From the NCBI GenBank assembly GCA_947177085.1, contig CAMWTD010000002.1, positions 1 to 31,112 on the forward strand: DNA of 31,112 nt. The letters run 5' to 3'. A model generated the notes under the pieces. The model searched no databases, had not been told where the DNA came from, and worked only from the letters and a program-made list of their open reading frames with translations. The position numbers were made by a program, and so were the translations under genes. Below are positions 17,866 to 25,516 of the stretch, one piece after another. Positions within the stretch are counted from its first letter, which is position 1. Each line of letters begins with the position of its first letter. The DNA comes from an uncultured Desulfovibrio sp. Its GTDB lineage: Bacteria; Desulfobacterota; Desulfovibrionia; Desulfovibrionales; Desulfovibrionaceae.

Positions 17866-17929
17866 GGCGGCCGGCAAGTTACTGCATGACGTTTCCTCCC
17901 CCACCGGGGAGAGTTGAAGGAGTACTCAC

Positions 17930-18484
17930 ATGGCGGACAAGAAGGCGATCCTGGTCAACGCCAAGGGCATGAAGCTCTCAGACGGCGGCGAGGCCCTGGA
18001 CAAGCTCAACAAGAAGGCGGCCGTGCTGCCCAATGCAGACACGGCGGCCCTGGCGGACAAGGCCGCCGCCCTCGGCGGGGTGAAGACCACGGGCGCGGAA
18101 GTGGCGGCCGTGCTGGAAAAGTCCCCCTTCGCCGTGCTGGAAGGCGCGGCCGACGCGGTGGCGGCGGCGCTTGAGGCCGCCAACCGCCGCACCGTGGTGG
18201 TGGTCGCCGCGGACGACGGCGTGGCCTTCTACGGCATGGGCATCAACGGCAAGGCGGGCAAGGTGGCCCGCAAGGTGGATGCCGGCGACATCGCGCTCAC
18301 CATCGCCACCATCGCCGATCTTCCCATCGGCGAGGATTGCGAGTCGGCCATCATCTACCAGGTGCTGAAAGACCCGAACCTCAAGCTCAACGAGCTCATC
18401 AAGCTCCAGGAGGCCCTGGCGCGCATGGAATCCGTCATCGAGCGCAACAATCGCGAACCCTGGGACAAGCACGACTGCGCGTAA
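17930..18484 (+). CDS. 184-residue protein resembling a shortened C-terminal half of the preceding phosphatase-family protein
   Basis: Residues about 88-152 follow the order of the last third of the upstream protein. TVVVVAADDG (88-97) aligns with TLVCVCSDHG, with the metal-binding His changed to Asp. DIALTIATIADLPIGEDCE then SAIIYQVLKDPNL aligns without gaps to DIVPTLCYMTGGPVPADVE then GAVIYQIMDDPDL, with about half identical in the final 20 positions. Residues 1-85 are Ala- and Lys-rich and mostly helical, with no nucleophile motif. A short Glu/Arg helix ends the protein. The start follows GAAGGAG. It lacks the nucleophile and most metal ligands, so it is probably a non-catalytic partner or regulator of the preceding enzyme. 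This homology is read by eye. Confidence 0.8.
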   Translation: MADKKAILVNAKGMKLSDGGEALDKLNKKAAVLPNADTAALADKAAALGGVKTTGAEVAAVLEKSPFAVLEGAADAVAAALEAANRRTVVVVAADDGVAFYGMGINGKAGKVARKVDAGDIALTIATIADLPIGEDCESAIIYQVLKDPNLKLNELIKLQEALARMESVIERNNREPWDKHDCA

Positions 18485-18547
18485 CCGCGTCATGGCGGGA
18501 TATCCCCACCCCTGTCCCAAGGCCGGCCCTTGTGCATGAGGGCCGGC

Positions 18548-18595
18548 CCCTCTACAGGAAAACCTCCCGCTTTCGGGAGGCTTTCCTGTAGAGGG
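18548..18595. terminator. long hairpin between convergent genes
   Basis: A 14-bp perfect outer stem (18548-18561 with 18582-18595), one A/C mismatch and a 7-bp inner stem CCTCCCG/CGGGAGG enclose a CTTT loop. It lies between the 184-residue gene (+) and the acetyltransferase gene (-). There is no long T-run, so termination probably relies on the inner stem and following CTTTCC, or the element acts as a stability hairpin for both transcripts. Confidence 0.65.
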
Positions 18596-18618
18596 CAAAG
18601 CGCTAAACGATTGTGCGT

Positions 18619-19086
18619 TTACGCATCTATCTTTTTTTCAAAATAGACCCTTTTATAGCCCTTTTCCTCCACATGCCCGGTGACGGCATAGCCCATCTTC
18701 GGATACCAGGCGAGGTTTTCCCGCATGGCCTCGTTGGTGTAGAGGATGATGCGGCCAAGCCCCCGCTCCCGCGCGACATCCTCGGCGAAGTCCAGCAATT
18801 TTCTTCCGTAGCCGCATTTCTGGGCCGAAGGGTCTATGGCCACATTGTCCAGCAACAGAGCCCCGTCATCGGCGGCCAAAAGGATGATATAGCCCCGGAC
18901 GCCCCCTGCGTCCACAAGCACAAAGGCCGCGCCGTCGGCGATATGCGCGCCGTAATCGTCCAGCATGGGGAAGGGTTTCCTGTCCATTCTGGGAACATAG
19001 AGGGCATAGGCCGCCTGCGCGATGTTTTCCATGGCAGCCCTGTCTGCCTGTTCCGCCCTACGGATGATGGCGGTCTTTTCTGCCAT
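18619..19086 (-). CDS. GNAT-family N-acetyltransferase
   Basis: The 155-residue protein has the GNAT fold signature: LLDNVAIDPSAQKCGYGRKLLDFAED, split as strand beta4 and the acetyl-CoA pyrophosphate loop Q-x-x-G-x-G/A (QKCGYGRK), followed by IILYTNEAMRENLAWYPKMGY, typical of motif B. The acceptor substrate is unknown. ATG 19086 follows AAGGAGGG at good spacing; an in-frame ATG at 19113 is further from any such site. It lies 34 bases after the regulator gene on the same strand and is probably co-transcribed with it. Any link to choline metabolism is unproven. Confidence 0.88.
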   Translation of the reverse strand: MAEKTAIIRRAEQADRAAMENIAQAAYALYVPRMDRKPFPMLDDYGAHIADGAAFVLVDAGGVRGYIILLAADDGALLLDNVAIDPSAQKCGYGRKLLDFAEDVARERGLGRIILYTNEAMRENLAWYPKMGYAVTGHVEEKGYKRVYFEKKIDA

Positions 19087-19120
19087 TTTTCGTCCCTCCT
19101 TAAAAAACTTCAAAGTTGCC

Positions 19121-20518
19121 TCACTTGCCGCCGCGTCCCTCGCCGAGCATGAGCGCCTTCATGCGCCGCTGGAGCGTGCGCAGGTTGATGCCCAGCGCCT
19201 CGGCCGTGCGCCCCCGATGCCAGCGGCATTTCTCGAGAGTTTTCAGAATGATGGCCTGTTCCACTTGGCTCAGGGCTTCCGAAAGGCTGAGGCCGTCCTC
19301 CACCGGGGGGATCTCCACCTCGGGCGTGCCGAGGCATTCTGTCACGGAGCTCCCAAAAGTGGCGTAACGGTCGAGAAAATTGTGCAATTCGCGCACATTG
19401 CCCGGCCAGTCATAGCGCGACATGGCCACCCGCACCCCCTGCGGCAGCGCAAGGTCGATGGCGTTGCGCTCCTCCCAGGCGCGGATGAGCAGAGGGATGT
19501 CCTCCTTGCGCTCGCGCAGGGGGGGCAGCGTGATGGAGAGCACATTGATGCGGTAATAGAAATCCGCCCGGGTCTTTTTTTCGCGCACAAGCGCGGCGAG
19601 GTCGCGGTTGGTGGCCGCGACCAGCCGGAAATGCGATGTTTTCTGCGCATTGCTGCCGAGGGGCGTATAGCTCTTGGATTCCAGCACGCGCAGGAATTTC
19701 ACCTGGAGGTTGATGGGCAGTTCGCCGATTTCGTCGAGGAAGAGCGTGCCGCCGTCGGCCGCGGCCACAAAACCCTCCTTGGCCGTCGCCGCCCCGGTGA
19801 AGGCACCGCGCGTGTGGCCGAAAAACTCGCTTTCCAGCAGGTTCTCCGGGATGGCCCCGCAGTTCACGGGCACATAGGCCCCCTTGCGGCCGCTGTAATT
19901 GTGGATGGCGCGGGCCACCATGTCCTTGCCGCTGCCCGTCTCGCCATAGATGATGACGCTCGCGTCCGTTTCCGCGGCCTTGAGGATGAGGCTGTAGACC
20001 CGGCGCATGGCCTCGCTCTTGCCCACGAGCGGCCCGAGGCCCTGGGAATTTTCCATGCTGAGGCGCAGTTGGCGGTTCTCGTCCTGCAGGGCGATCTCCT
20101 GAAACTTCTGCTCGCTCACGTCCATCATCAGGCCTTCGAGATAGAGCGGCGTGCCGTCCTCGCCATAGATGGCCTCGCCCTGGTCCCACACCCACTTGAT
20201 GTGGCCGCCGGGCAACTGGACGCGGTAGATGATCTGCCAGGGCCGGTGCGCGACAATACTGTCATGCTCCACCTGCTGCAGGCGCTTGAGATCCGCCGGG
20301 TGGGTCATGCGCTCGATGGTGTTGACCTGGGCCTCCACAAGGCTCTCGGGCGTCATGCCCAAAAGGTCGATGCTGCCCTTGCTGGCATATTCCAGCACAT
20401 ATTGCTGCCCCCCCACGATGCGGCAGCGGTAGACAAGGGCCGGCAGCCGGTTAAGCAGCTTCTCGAGCCTTGAGATGACGCGCGCGTTGTCCCTGGCTGT
20501 CTGGAGTGGGGTCATCAT
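19121..20518 (-). CDS. PAS-domain sigma-54-dependent transcriptional activator
   Basis: The 465-residue enhancer-binding protein has an N-terminal PAS/PAC-like sensor (about residues 20-140, with YVLEYASKGSIDLLGMTPESL and GEDGTPLYLEGLMMDVSEQK), then an AAA+ domain (about 160-395) and a Fis-type helix-turn-helix (about 420-460, GRTAEALGINLRTLQRRMKAL). The AAA+ part has Walker A GETGSGKD, the sigma-54 contact loop GAFTGA and Walker B GGTLFLDEIGE, so it should be an active sigma-54 activator. There is no receiver domain, so a ligand probably acts on the PAS domain. It is divergent from the osmC-cut operon, and the palindrome at 20556-20571 lies 38 bases upstream of its own start. It is the obvious candidate to act at all three palindromes and to regulate itself. 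Confidence 0.95.
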   Translation of the reverse strand: MMTPLQTARDNARVISRLEKLLNRLPALVYRCRIVGGQQYVLEYASKGSIDLLGMTPESLVEAQVNTIERMTHPADLKRLQQVEHDSIVAHRPWQIIYRVQLPGGHIKWVWDQGEAIYGEDGTPLYLEGLMMDVSEQKFQEIALQDENRQLRLSMENSQGLGPLVGKSEAMRRVYSLILKAAETDASVIIYGETGSGKDMVARAIHNYSGRKGAYVPVNCGAIPENLLESEFFGHTRGAFTGAATAKEGFVAAADGGTLFLDEIGELPINLQVKFLRVLESKSYTPLGSNAQKTSHFRLVAATNRDLAALVREKKTRADFYYRINVLSITLPPLRERKEDIPLLIRAWEERNAIDLALPQGVRVAMSRYDWPGNVRELHNFLDRYATFGSSVTECLGTPEVEIPPVEDGLSLSEALSQVEQAIILKTLEKCRWHRGRTAEALGINLRTLQRRMKALMLGEGRGGK

Positions 20519-20555
20519 CCGCCTGCCTTGTCCATGACGGTGCTGTCGTCAGTTG

Positions 20556-20571
20556 CGACAAAATTGTCGCC
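20556..20571. promoter_or_regulatory. palindromic activator site 3 upstream of osmC-cut operon
   Basis: GCGACAAAATTGTCGC has perfect 7-bp arms (GCGACAA/TTGTCGC) around AA. It is centred about 137 bases upstream of the predicted osmC transcription start and lies next to the regulator gene start, fitting both activation of the cut operon and autoregulation. A further TGTCG half-site lies at 20545-20549. Confidence 0.75.
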
Positions 20572-20674
20572 TTTTGCGCGTTGCCGCGCCTTTCTTTGTG
20601 GGGTACTTCACAATCCGTGCCAGAAGCAGGCGCTCGGGGCGCGCTTTACCCCCGGCGTTGCGGGACCGGGCCTT

Positions 20675-20689
20675 TGGCATGTTTCCTGC
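20675..20689 (+). promoter_or_regulatory. sigma-54-like promoter for the osmC-lpd-gcvH-cutCD operon
   Basis: TGGCATGTTTCCTGC matches TGGCACG-N4-TTGC, with the invariant GG and GC at correct spacing and two mismatches elsewhere. The predicted leader to ATG 20738 is about 37 bases. Confidence 0.8.
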
Positions 20690-20737
20690 TTTATTGCCAG
20701 CAACACCCATCGCCTGCAAGCAATCCAGGAGGCGCGC

Positions 20738-21175
20738 ATGTCGCAGGAAATTTCAGTCTCTCTCGTGCGGAAGGGCCCGGCCATTGACCTTGATTTCGAG
20801 AGCGCCGCCCTGGGCGCCATCCATGTGGACAACAACGCGCTCTCCGAGGACGAGCGCACGGGCTCGGCCAAGAAGCTCCTCGGCGCATCGGTGCTCTACT
20901 GCTATGTGGCCGCGCTCGACAAGGCACTGGACACGCGCGGCGCGAAATATGACTCCATCACCGCCAGGGCCACGGTCCAGGCGGGCAGCAACGACAAGGG
21001 GCAGGGCCGCATCCTCGGCATCATCCTGGACGTGACCGTTCACATGGACGCCGACTATGAGGACATCTTCGAGCGCGTGAGCAAGGTGATGCGTCACGGC
21101 TGCCTCATCTCCGCAAGCCTTGAGGCGGCCTTCCCCGTCACCTATAATCTCGAGCTGGAATGCCCGGACGACTAG
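20738..21175 (+). CDS. OsmC/Ohr-family protein
   Basis: The 145-residue protein has the OsmC layout: N-terminal strands, a central helix with Cys55 (KKLLGASVLYCYVAALDKAL), a strand segment, and a second helix with Cys122 (VMRHGCLISASLEAAFPVTYNLE). These two cysteines sit where OsmC/Ohr thiol peroxidases carry their redox pair, although the usual HCPVS context is altered to HGCLIS. OsmC/Ohr peroxidases reduce organic hydroperoxides and, where studied (Ohr), are re-reduced by lipoylated proteins. The next two genes encode a lipoamide dehydrogenase and a lipoyl carrier, which fits that chemistry. CAGGAGG precedes ATG 20738; earlier in-frame codons fall upstream of or within the promoter. It is the first gene of the operon. 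Confidence 0.82.
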   Translation: MSQEISVSLVRKGPAIDLDFESAALGAIHVDNNALSEDERTGSAKKLLGASVLYCYVAALDKALDTRGAKYDSITARATVQAGSNDKGQGRILGIILDVTVHMDADYEDIFERVSKVMRHGCLISASLEAAFPVTYNLELECPDD

Positions 21176-21217
21176 GGCCCCGGCGCGGCCCCACAACCAC
21201 AGAGGACGGAAGCCACA

Positions 21218-22654
21218 ATGCGAGTCATCATCATCGGCGGGGGCCCGGGGGGCTATACCGCGGCTTTTGAGGCCGCGGCGCGGGGCATGGAGGCCATGCT
21301 CGTGGAGGCGGCGGCCCTGGGGGGCACTTGCCTCAACCACGGGTGCATCCCCACCAAGACCTTGCGCGCGGGCGCGGACGCCCTGGCGCTGGCCCGGCGG
21401 ATGGCCGAGTTCGGCGTCCTGGGCTGCTGCGACCCGGCCATTGACCCAGTGGCCGCCCAGAAGCGCAAAAATTCGGTCATCAGCGTGCTCACCGGGGGCC
21501 TGGAAAAAACCTGCGGCCGCCTTGGCGTGCGCCTCGTCCGCGGTCATGCGGAGCTTACGGCCCCGGGCCGCGTGCGCGTGCGCACGCGGGATGGGGAGGA
21601 AGCCCTGGAGGGGGACGCCGTCATCCTCGCCACGGGCTCGCGCATTCTGGAGCTCCCCGGGCTCGCCTTTGACCATACGCATATCCTCGACAGCAATGAC
21701 GCGCTGGACCTCGAAAGCGTGCCGAAACGCCTGCTCATCGTGGGCGGCGGCGTCATCGGCTGCGAGCTTGCGTGCATCTTCCGCACCTATGGCAGCGAAG
21801 TCGCCATCGTGGAAGGGCAGGACCGCCTCCTGCCCATGCCCTCGGTGGACGCCGAAGTGAGCGCGCTGCTCGCGCGCGAGCTGCGCAAGCGCAAGGTGAA
21901 GATGTTCACCGGGGCCACTGTGGGGGCGTGCCGCGTGGAAGGCGGCGCGGTGCGCTGCACGCTCGCGCCGTCGCCCTTCGTGGAGCCCCGGGCCGCTCTC
22001 AAGGCGGAAACGGAAGTGGAAGCCGACATGGTCTTTGTCACCGTGGGCCGCGCCCCGGCCACGGAGGGCCTTGGCCTCGGGCGCGCGGGTATTGCCGTGG
22101 ACAAGCGCGGCTGGATAGTGACGGACGACAGCCTGCGCACCAATGTGCCCGGCGTCTACGCCATCGGCGACGTGCTCGGCCCCAGCCGCGTCATGCTCGC
22201 GCATGTGGCGGCCGTGGAGGGCCTCACCGTCATCGACGGACTTTGCGGCGGGAGCGGCGTCATGGACTATGCGGCCGTGCCCTCGGCCATCTTCACGGAG
22301 CCGGAGATCGGCTGCGTGGGCCTTTCCGAACGGCAGGCCAGGGAGGCGTACCCCCATGTGGAATGTGCCGTGACCCAGATGCGCGAACTCGGCAAGGCGC
22401 AGGCCATGGGCGAATTGCCGGGCTTTTTCAAGCTCGTCGCCAATGCCGACGACGGCCGCATCCTGGGCGCGCATGTCATGGGAGCCCACGCCTCGGACCT
22501 TGTGGCCGAGGCCACGCTTGCCATAAAACAGGGCATCACCGCGCGGGAACTGGCGGCCACCATCCACGCCCATCCCACGCTGGCGGAAGGCTTTTTTGAA
22601 ACATCCCGCGCCCTTACTGCGGCGCTGGCCAAGCATGACGGAGCAAAGGCATGA
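21218..22654 (+). CDS. lpdA: dihydrolipoyl dehydrogenase
   Basis: The 478-residue flavoenzyme oxidises or reduces protein-bound lipoamide with NAD(H). It shows the N-terminal FAD motif IIIGGGPGGYTAAFEAA, the redox-active disulfide Cys38/Cys43 in GGTCLNHGCIPTK, the NAD-binding LLIVGGGVIGCELA, the second FAD motif VPGVYAIGDV, and the interface active-site His-Glu pair in HAHPTLAEGF. All catalytic residues are present. No E1 or E2 component of a 2-oxo acid dehydrogenase and no GcvP or GcvT lies nearby. Its stop overlaps the gcvH start (ATGA), so the two are translationally coupled, and the lipoyl carrier next door is its likely partner. Confidence 0.95.
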   Translation: MRVIIIGGGPGGYTAAFEAAARGMEAMLVEAAALGGTCLNHGCIPTKTLRAGADALALARRMAEFGVLGCCDPAIDPVAAQKRKNSVISVLTGGLEKTCGRLGVRLVRGHAELTAPGRVRVRTRDGEEALEGDAVILATGSRILELPGLAFDHTHILDSNDALDLESVPKRLLIVGGGVIGCELACIFRTYGSEVAIVEGQDRLLPMPSVDAEVSALLARELRKRKVKMFTGATVGACRVEGGAVRCTLAPSPFVEPRAALKAETEVEADMVFVTVGRAPATEGLGLGRAGIAVDKRGWIVTDDSLRTNVPGVYAIGDVLGPSRVMLAHVAAVEGLTVIDGLCGGSGVMDYAAVPSAIFTEPEIGCVGLSERQAREAYPHVECAVTQMRELGKAQAMGELPGFFKLVANADDGRILGAHVMGAHASDLVAEATLAIKQGITARELAATIHAHPTLAEGFFETSRALTAALAKHDGAKA

Positions 22655-23046
22655 AAAGCGCGGAAACGGTGATTTTGCCCGAGGATTTGAACTACACCGA
22701 CGAGCATGTCTGGGTGCGCCAGGACGGCGACACCCTTGTGGCGGGCATCAGCGATTATGCCCAGGACCAGCTCGGCGAAGTGGCCTATGTGGACCTCCCG
22801 GAAGTGGGCCGCCGCCTGGACGCCCATGACGAATTCGGCTCCATCGAGTCCGTGAAGGCGGTGAACGCCCTCTTCATGCCCGTGGCCGGGGAAATCGTGG
22901 AAGTGAACGAAGAGCTTGAGGACGCGCCCGAGCTTGTCAATGCCGATTGCTACGGCAAGGGCTGGATCGTGCGCATCAAGGCCGACGACCCGGCCGCCGC
23001 CAGGGCGCTGCCCGACGCGGCGGCCTATCGCGCGTTGCTGAAGTAG
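22651..23046 (+). CDS. gcvH: GcvH-like lipoyl carrier protein
   Basis: The 131-residue protein matches glycine cleavage H protein in length and fold. YTDEHVWVRQDGDTLVAGISDYAQDQLGEVAYVDLP forms the N-terminal sheet (two stretches). The lipoylation site is Lys69 in GSIESVKAVNALFMPV, followed by GEIVEVNEELEDAPELVNADCYGKGWIVRI. The other glycine cleavage genes are absent here, so its use as a carrier for the Lpd and OsmC proteins of the same operon is more likely than a role in glycine cleavage; this is inference. It overlaps lpdA by four bases. Confidence 0.93.
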   Translation: MKSAETVILPEDLNYTDEHVWVRQDGDTLVAGISDYAQDQLGEVAYVDLPEVGRRLDAHDEFGSIESVKAVNALFMPVAGEIVEVNEELEDAPELVNADCYGKGWIVRIKADDPAAARALPDAAAYRALLK

Positions 23047-23072
23047 CAGCCGGAGGAAAGAAGGAGGGGACC

Positions 23073-25499
23073 ATGGCCCAACAGCTTGACGAAACGCGAG
23101 AGACGCGCCCCTATGCCGTGCCCGACGGCCCCACGCGGCGGCACAAGCTGCTCAAGATGAACTATCTGAGGCAAGTCCCGGCAATCACCATCCACCGGGC
23201 GCGGGCCATCACCGAGATAGACCGCGAAAACCCGGGCCTGCCCCGCATCCTCCTGCGCGCGCTGGCCTTCCGCCGCTGTTGCGAAACAGCGCCGCTCGTC
23301 ATTCAGGACCATGAGCTCATCGTGGGCGCGCCCAACGGCGCGCCCCGCGCCGGGGCCTTTTCGCCGGACATTTCCTGGCGCTGGCTCAGGGACGAGCTCG
23401 ACACCATCGCCACGCGCCCGCAGGACCCCTTCCAGATAAGCGAGGAGGACAAGAAGATCCTTCGCGAGGAGATCTTCCCCTACTGGCAGGGCAAGTCCGT
23501 GGACGAATACTGCGAGGCGCAGTATCGCGAGGCGGGCCTCTGGGAACTTTCGGGCGAATCCTTCGTTTCGGACTGCTCGTACCACGCGCTCAACGGCGGG
23601 GGCGACTCCAATCCCGGCTATGACGTCATCCTCATGAAAAAGGGGATGCTCGACATCCAGGCCGAGGCCCGCGCGCATCTTGCCGGGCTCGACTACGCCG
23701 ACCCGGAGCACCTCGACAAGATCTATTTCTACAAGTCCGTCATCGAGACCGCCGAGGGCGTGATGATCTACGCCAAGAGGCTCTCGGAACACGCCGCGGC
23801 CCTGGCCGCCCAGGAGGCGGACCCGGCGCGCAAGGCGGAGCTCGAGGAAATCGCGCGGGTGAACGCCCGCGTGCCCGCGCACGCGCCCGAGACCTTCCAT
23901 GAGGCCATCCAGGCGGTGTGGACCATCGAGTCCCTCCTGGTGGTGGAGGAGAACCAGACCGGCATGTCCATCGGCCGCGTGGATCAGTACATGTATCCCT
24001 TCTACAAGGCGGACATCGAGGCCGGACGCCTCACCCCCTACGAGGCCTTTGACCTTGCGGGCTGCATGCTCATCAAGATGAGCGAGATGATGTGGATCAC
24101 CTCGGAGGGCAGCTCCAAGTTTTTCGCGGGCTACCAGCCTTTCGTCAACATGTGCGTGGGCGGCCTCACCCGCGAGGGGCAGGACGCCACCAACGAGCTC
24201 ACCTATCTGCTCATGGATGCGGTGCGCCATGTGCGCATCTACCAGCCATCGCTGGCAACGCGCGTGCATAACGGTTCCCCCCAGGCCTATATGGAAAAGA
24301 TCGTGGACGTTGTGCGCGCCGGCATGGGCTTCCCGGCCGTGCATTTTGACGACACCCACATCAAGATGATGCTCGCCAAGGGCGTTTCCGTGGAGGACGC
24401 GCGCGATTACTGCCTCATGGGCTGCGTGGAGCCGCAGAAGGCCGGCCGCCTTTATCAGTGGACTTCCACGGCCTATACCCAGTGGCCCATCGCCATCGAG
24501 CTCGTGCTCAACCACGGCGTGCCGCTCTGGTACGGCAAGCGCGTCTGCCCGGATTTGGGCGACCTTGCGCAGTTCGACAGCTATGAGAAGTTCGAGGCCG
24601 CGGTGAAGGAACAGATCCGCCACATCACGCGCCTCACGGGCACGGCCACGGTTATCTCGCAGCGGGTGCACCGCGAGCTCGCGCCCAAGCCGCTCATGTC
24701 GCTCATGTACGAGGGCTGCATGGAAAACGGACGCGACGTTTCGGCCGGCGGGGCCATGTACAATTTTGGGCCCGGCGTGGTGTGGAGCGGGCTCGCCACC
24801 TATGCGGACTCCATGGCGGCCATCAAGAAGCTCGTCTATGACGAAAAAAAGTACACCCTTGAGGAGCTCAACGCCGCGCTCAAGGCCGACTTCGAGGGCT
24901 ATCCCGAGCTCCGGCGCGACTGCCTGGACGCGCCCAAGTACGGCAACGACGACGACTATGCCGACGCCATCGCCGCGGATATCATCGCCTTCACCGAGGC
25001 CGAGCACAGGAAGATCCGCACGCTCTATTCCACCCTGAGCCACGGCACGCTTTCCATCTCCAACAATACGCCCTTTGGGATGATGACCGGGGCCTCGGCC
25101 AATGGCCGCCGCGCCTGGAAGCCGCTTTCCGACGGCATCAGCCCAACGCAGGGGGCGGACGTGAAGGGCCCCACGGCCATCATCAAGAGCGTTTCCAAGC
25201 TGCCCTGCGAAAGCATGAACATCGGGCAGGTGCACAATTTCAAGCTCATGAGCGGGCTTCTGGAAACGCCCGAGGGCCGCGCAAGCCTTATCGCGCTCAT
25301 CCGCGCGGCCAGCGTGTTCGGCAACGGCGAGATGCAGTTCAACTACCTCACCAACGACACGCTCCTGGAGGCGCAGAAAAACCCGCAGGACTACCGCGAC
25401 CTCGTGGTGCGTGTGGCCGGCTATTCCGCCTTTTTCGTGGAACTCTGCGAGGACGTGCAGAACGAGATCATCAGCCGCACCATGCTGGCCGACTTCTAG
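23073..25499 (+). CDS. cutC: choline trimethylamine-lyase, glycyl radical enzyme
   Basis: CutC cleaves choline to trimethylamine and acetaldehyde by glycyl-radical chemistry. In this 808-residue protein every residue of the D. alaskensis CutC active site that I know appears at a constant offset of 38: Tyr170 (208), Asp178 (216), Phe351 (389), Phe357 (395), Cys451 and Glu453 in GCVEP (489, 491), Thr464 (502), Tyr468 (506) and Gly783 in RVAGY (821). These include the residues contacting the trimethylammonium group and the hydroxyl. The offset means the N-terminus is about 38 residues shorter than the microcompartment-associated enzyme. ATG 23073 follows AAGGAGGGG. Its activase follows directly. 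No shell protein, aldehyde or alcohol dehydrogenase gene is in the window. Isethionate lyase was considered and rejected on the residue match. Confidence 0.92.
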   Translation: MAQQLDETRETRPYAVPDGPTRRHKLLKMNYLRQVPAITIHRARAITEIDRENPGLPRILLRALAFRRCCETAPLVIQDHELIVGAPNGAPRAGAFSPDISWRWLRDELDTIATRPQDPFQISEEDKKILREEIFPYWQGKSVDEYCEAQYREAGLWELSGESFVSDCSYHALNGGGDSNPGYDVILMKKGMLDIQAEARAHLAGLDYADPEHLDKIYFYKSVIETAEGVMIYAKRLSEHAAALAAQEADPARKAELEEIARVNARVPAHAPETFHEAIQAVWTIESLLVVEENQTGMSIGRVDQYMYPFYKADIEAGRLTPYEAFDLAGCMLIKMSEMMWITSEGSSKFFAGYQPFVNMCVGGLTREGQDATNELTYLLMDAVRHVRIYQPSLATRVHNGSPQAYMEKIVDVVRAGMGFPAVHFDDTHIKMMLAKGVSVEDARDYCLMGCVEPQKAGRLYQWTSTAYTQWPIAIELVLNHGVPLWYGKRVCPDLGDLAQFDSYEKFEAAVKEQIRHITRLTGTATVISQRVHRELAPKPLMSLMYEGCMENGRDVSAGGAMYNFGPGVVWSGLATYADSMAAIKKLVYDEKKYTLEELNAALKADFEGYPELRRDCLDAPKYGNDDDYADAIAADIIAFTEAEHRKIRTLYSTLSHGTLSISNNTPFGMMTGASANGRRAWKPLSDGISPTQGADVKGPTAIIKSVSKLPCESMNIGQVHNFKLMSGLLETPEGRASLIALIRAASVFGNGEMQFNYLTNDTLLEAQKNPQDYRDLVVRVAGYSAFFVELCEDVQNEIISRTMLADF

Positions 25500-25516
25500 G
25501 CGGGGCCAAGCCCGGC

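Noticed and set aside
21218..23046. Glycine cleavage system
   Set aside because: Only Lpd and an H-like protein are present; no GcvP or GcvT gene is nearby, and both genes are embedded in the cut operon.
23073..25499. Isethionate sulfite-lyase or DHPS sulfolyase identity for the glycyl radical enzyme
   Set aside because: Plausible for a Desulfovibrionaceae genome, and GCVEP is shared by several GRE eliminases. However, all the choline-site residues of CutC fall at one constant offset, and the Arg189/Gln193 sulfonate contacts of isethionate lyase are not seen in the matching region.
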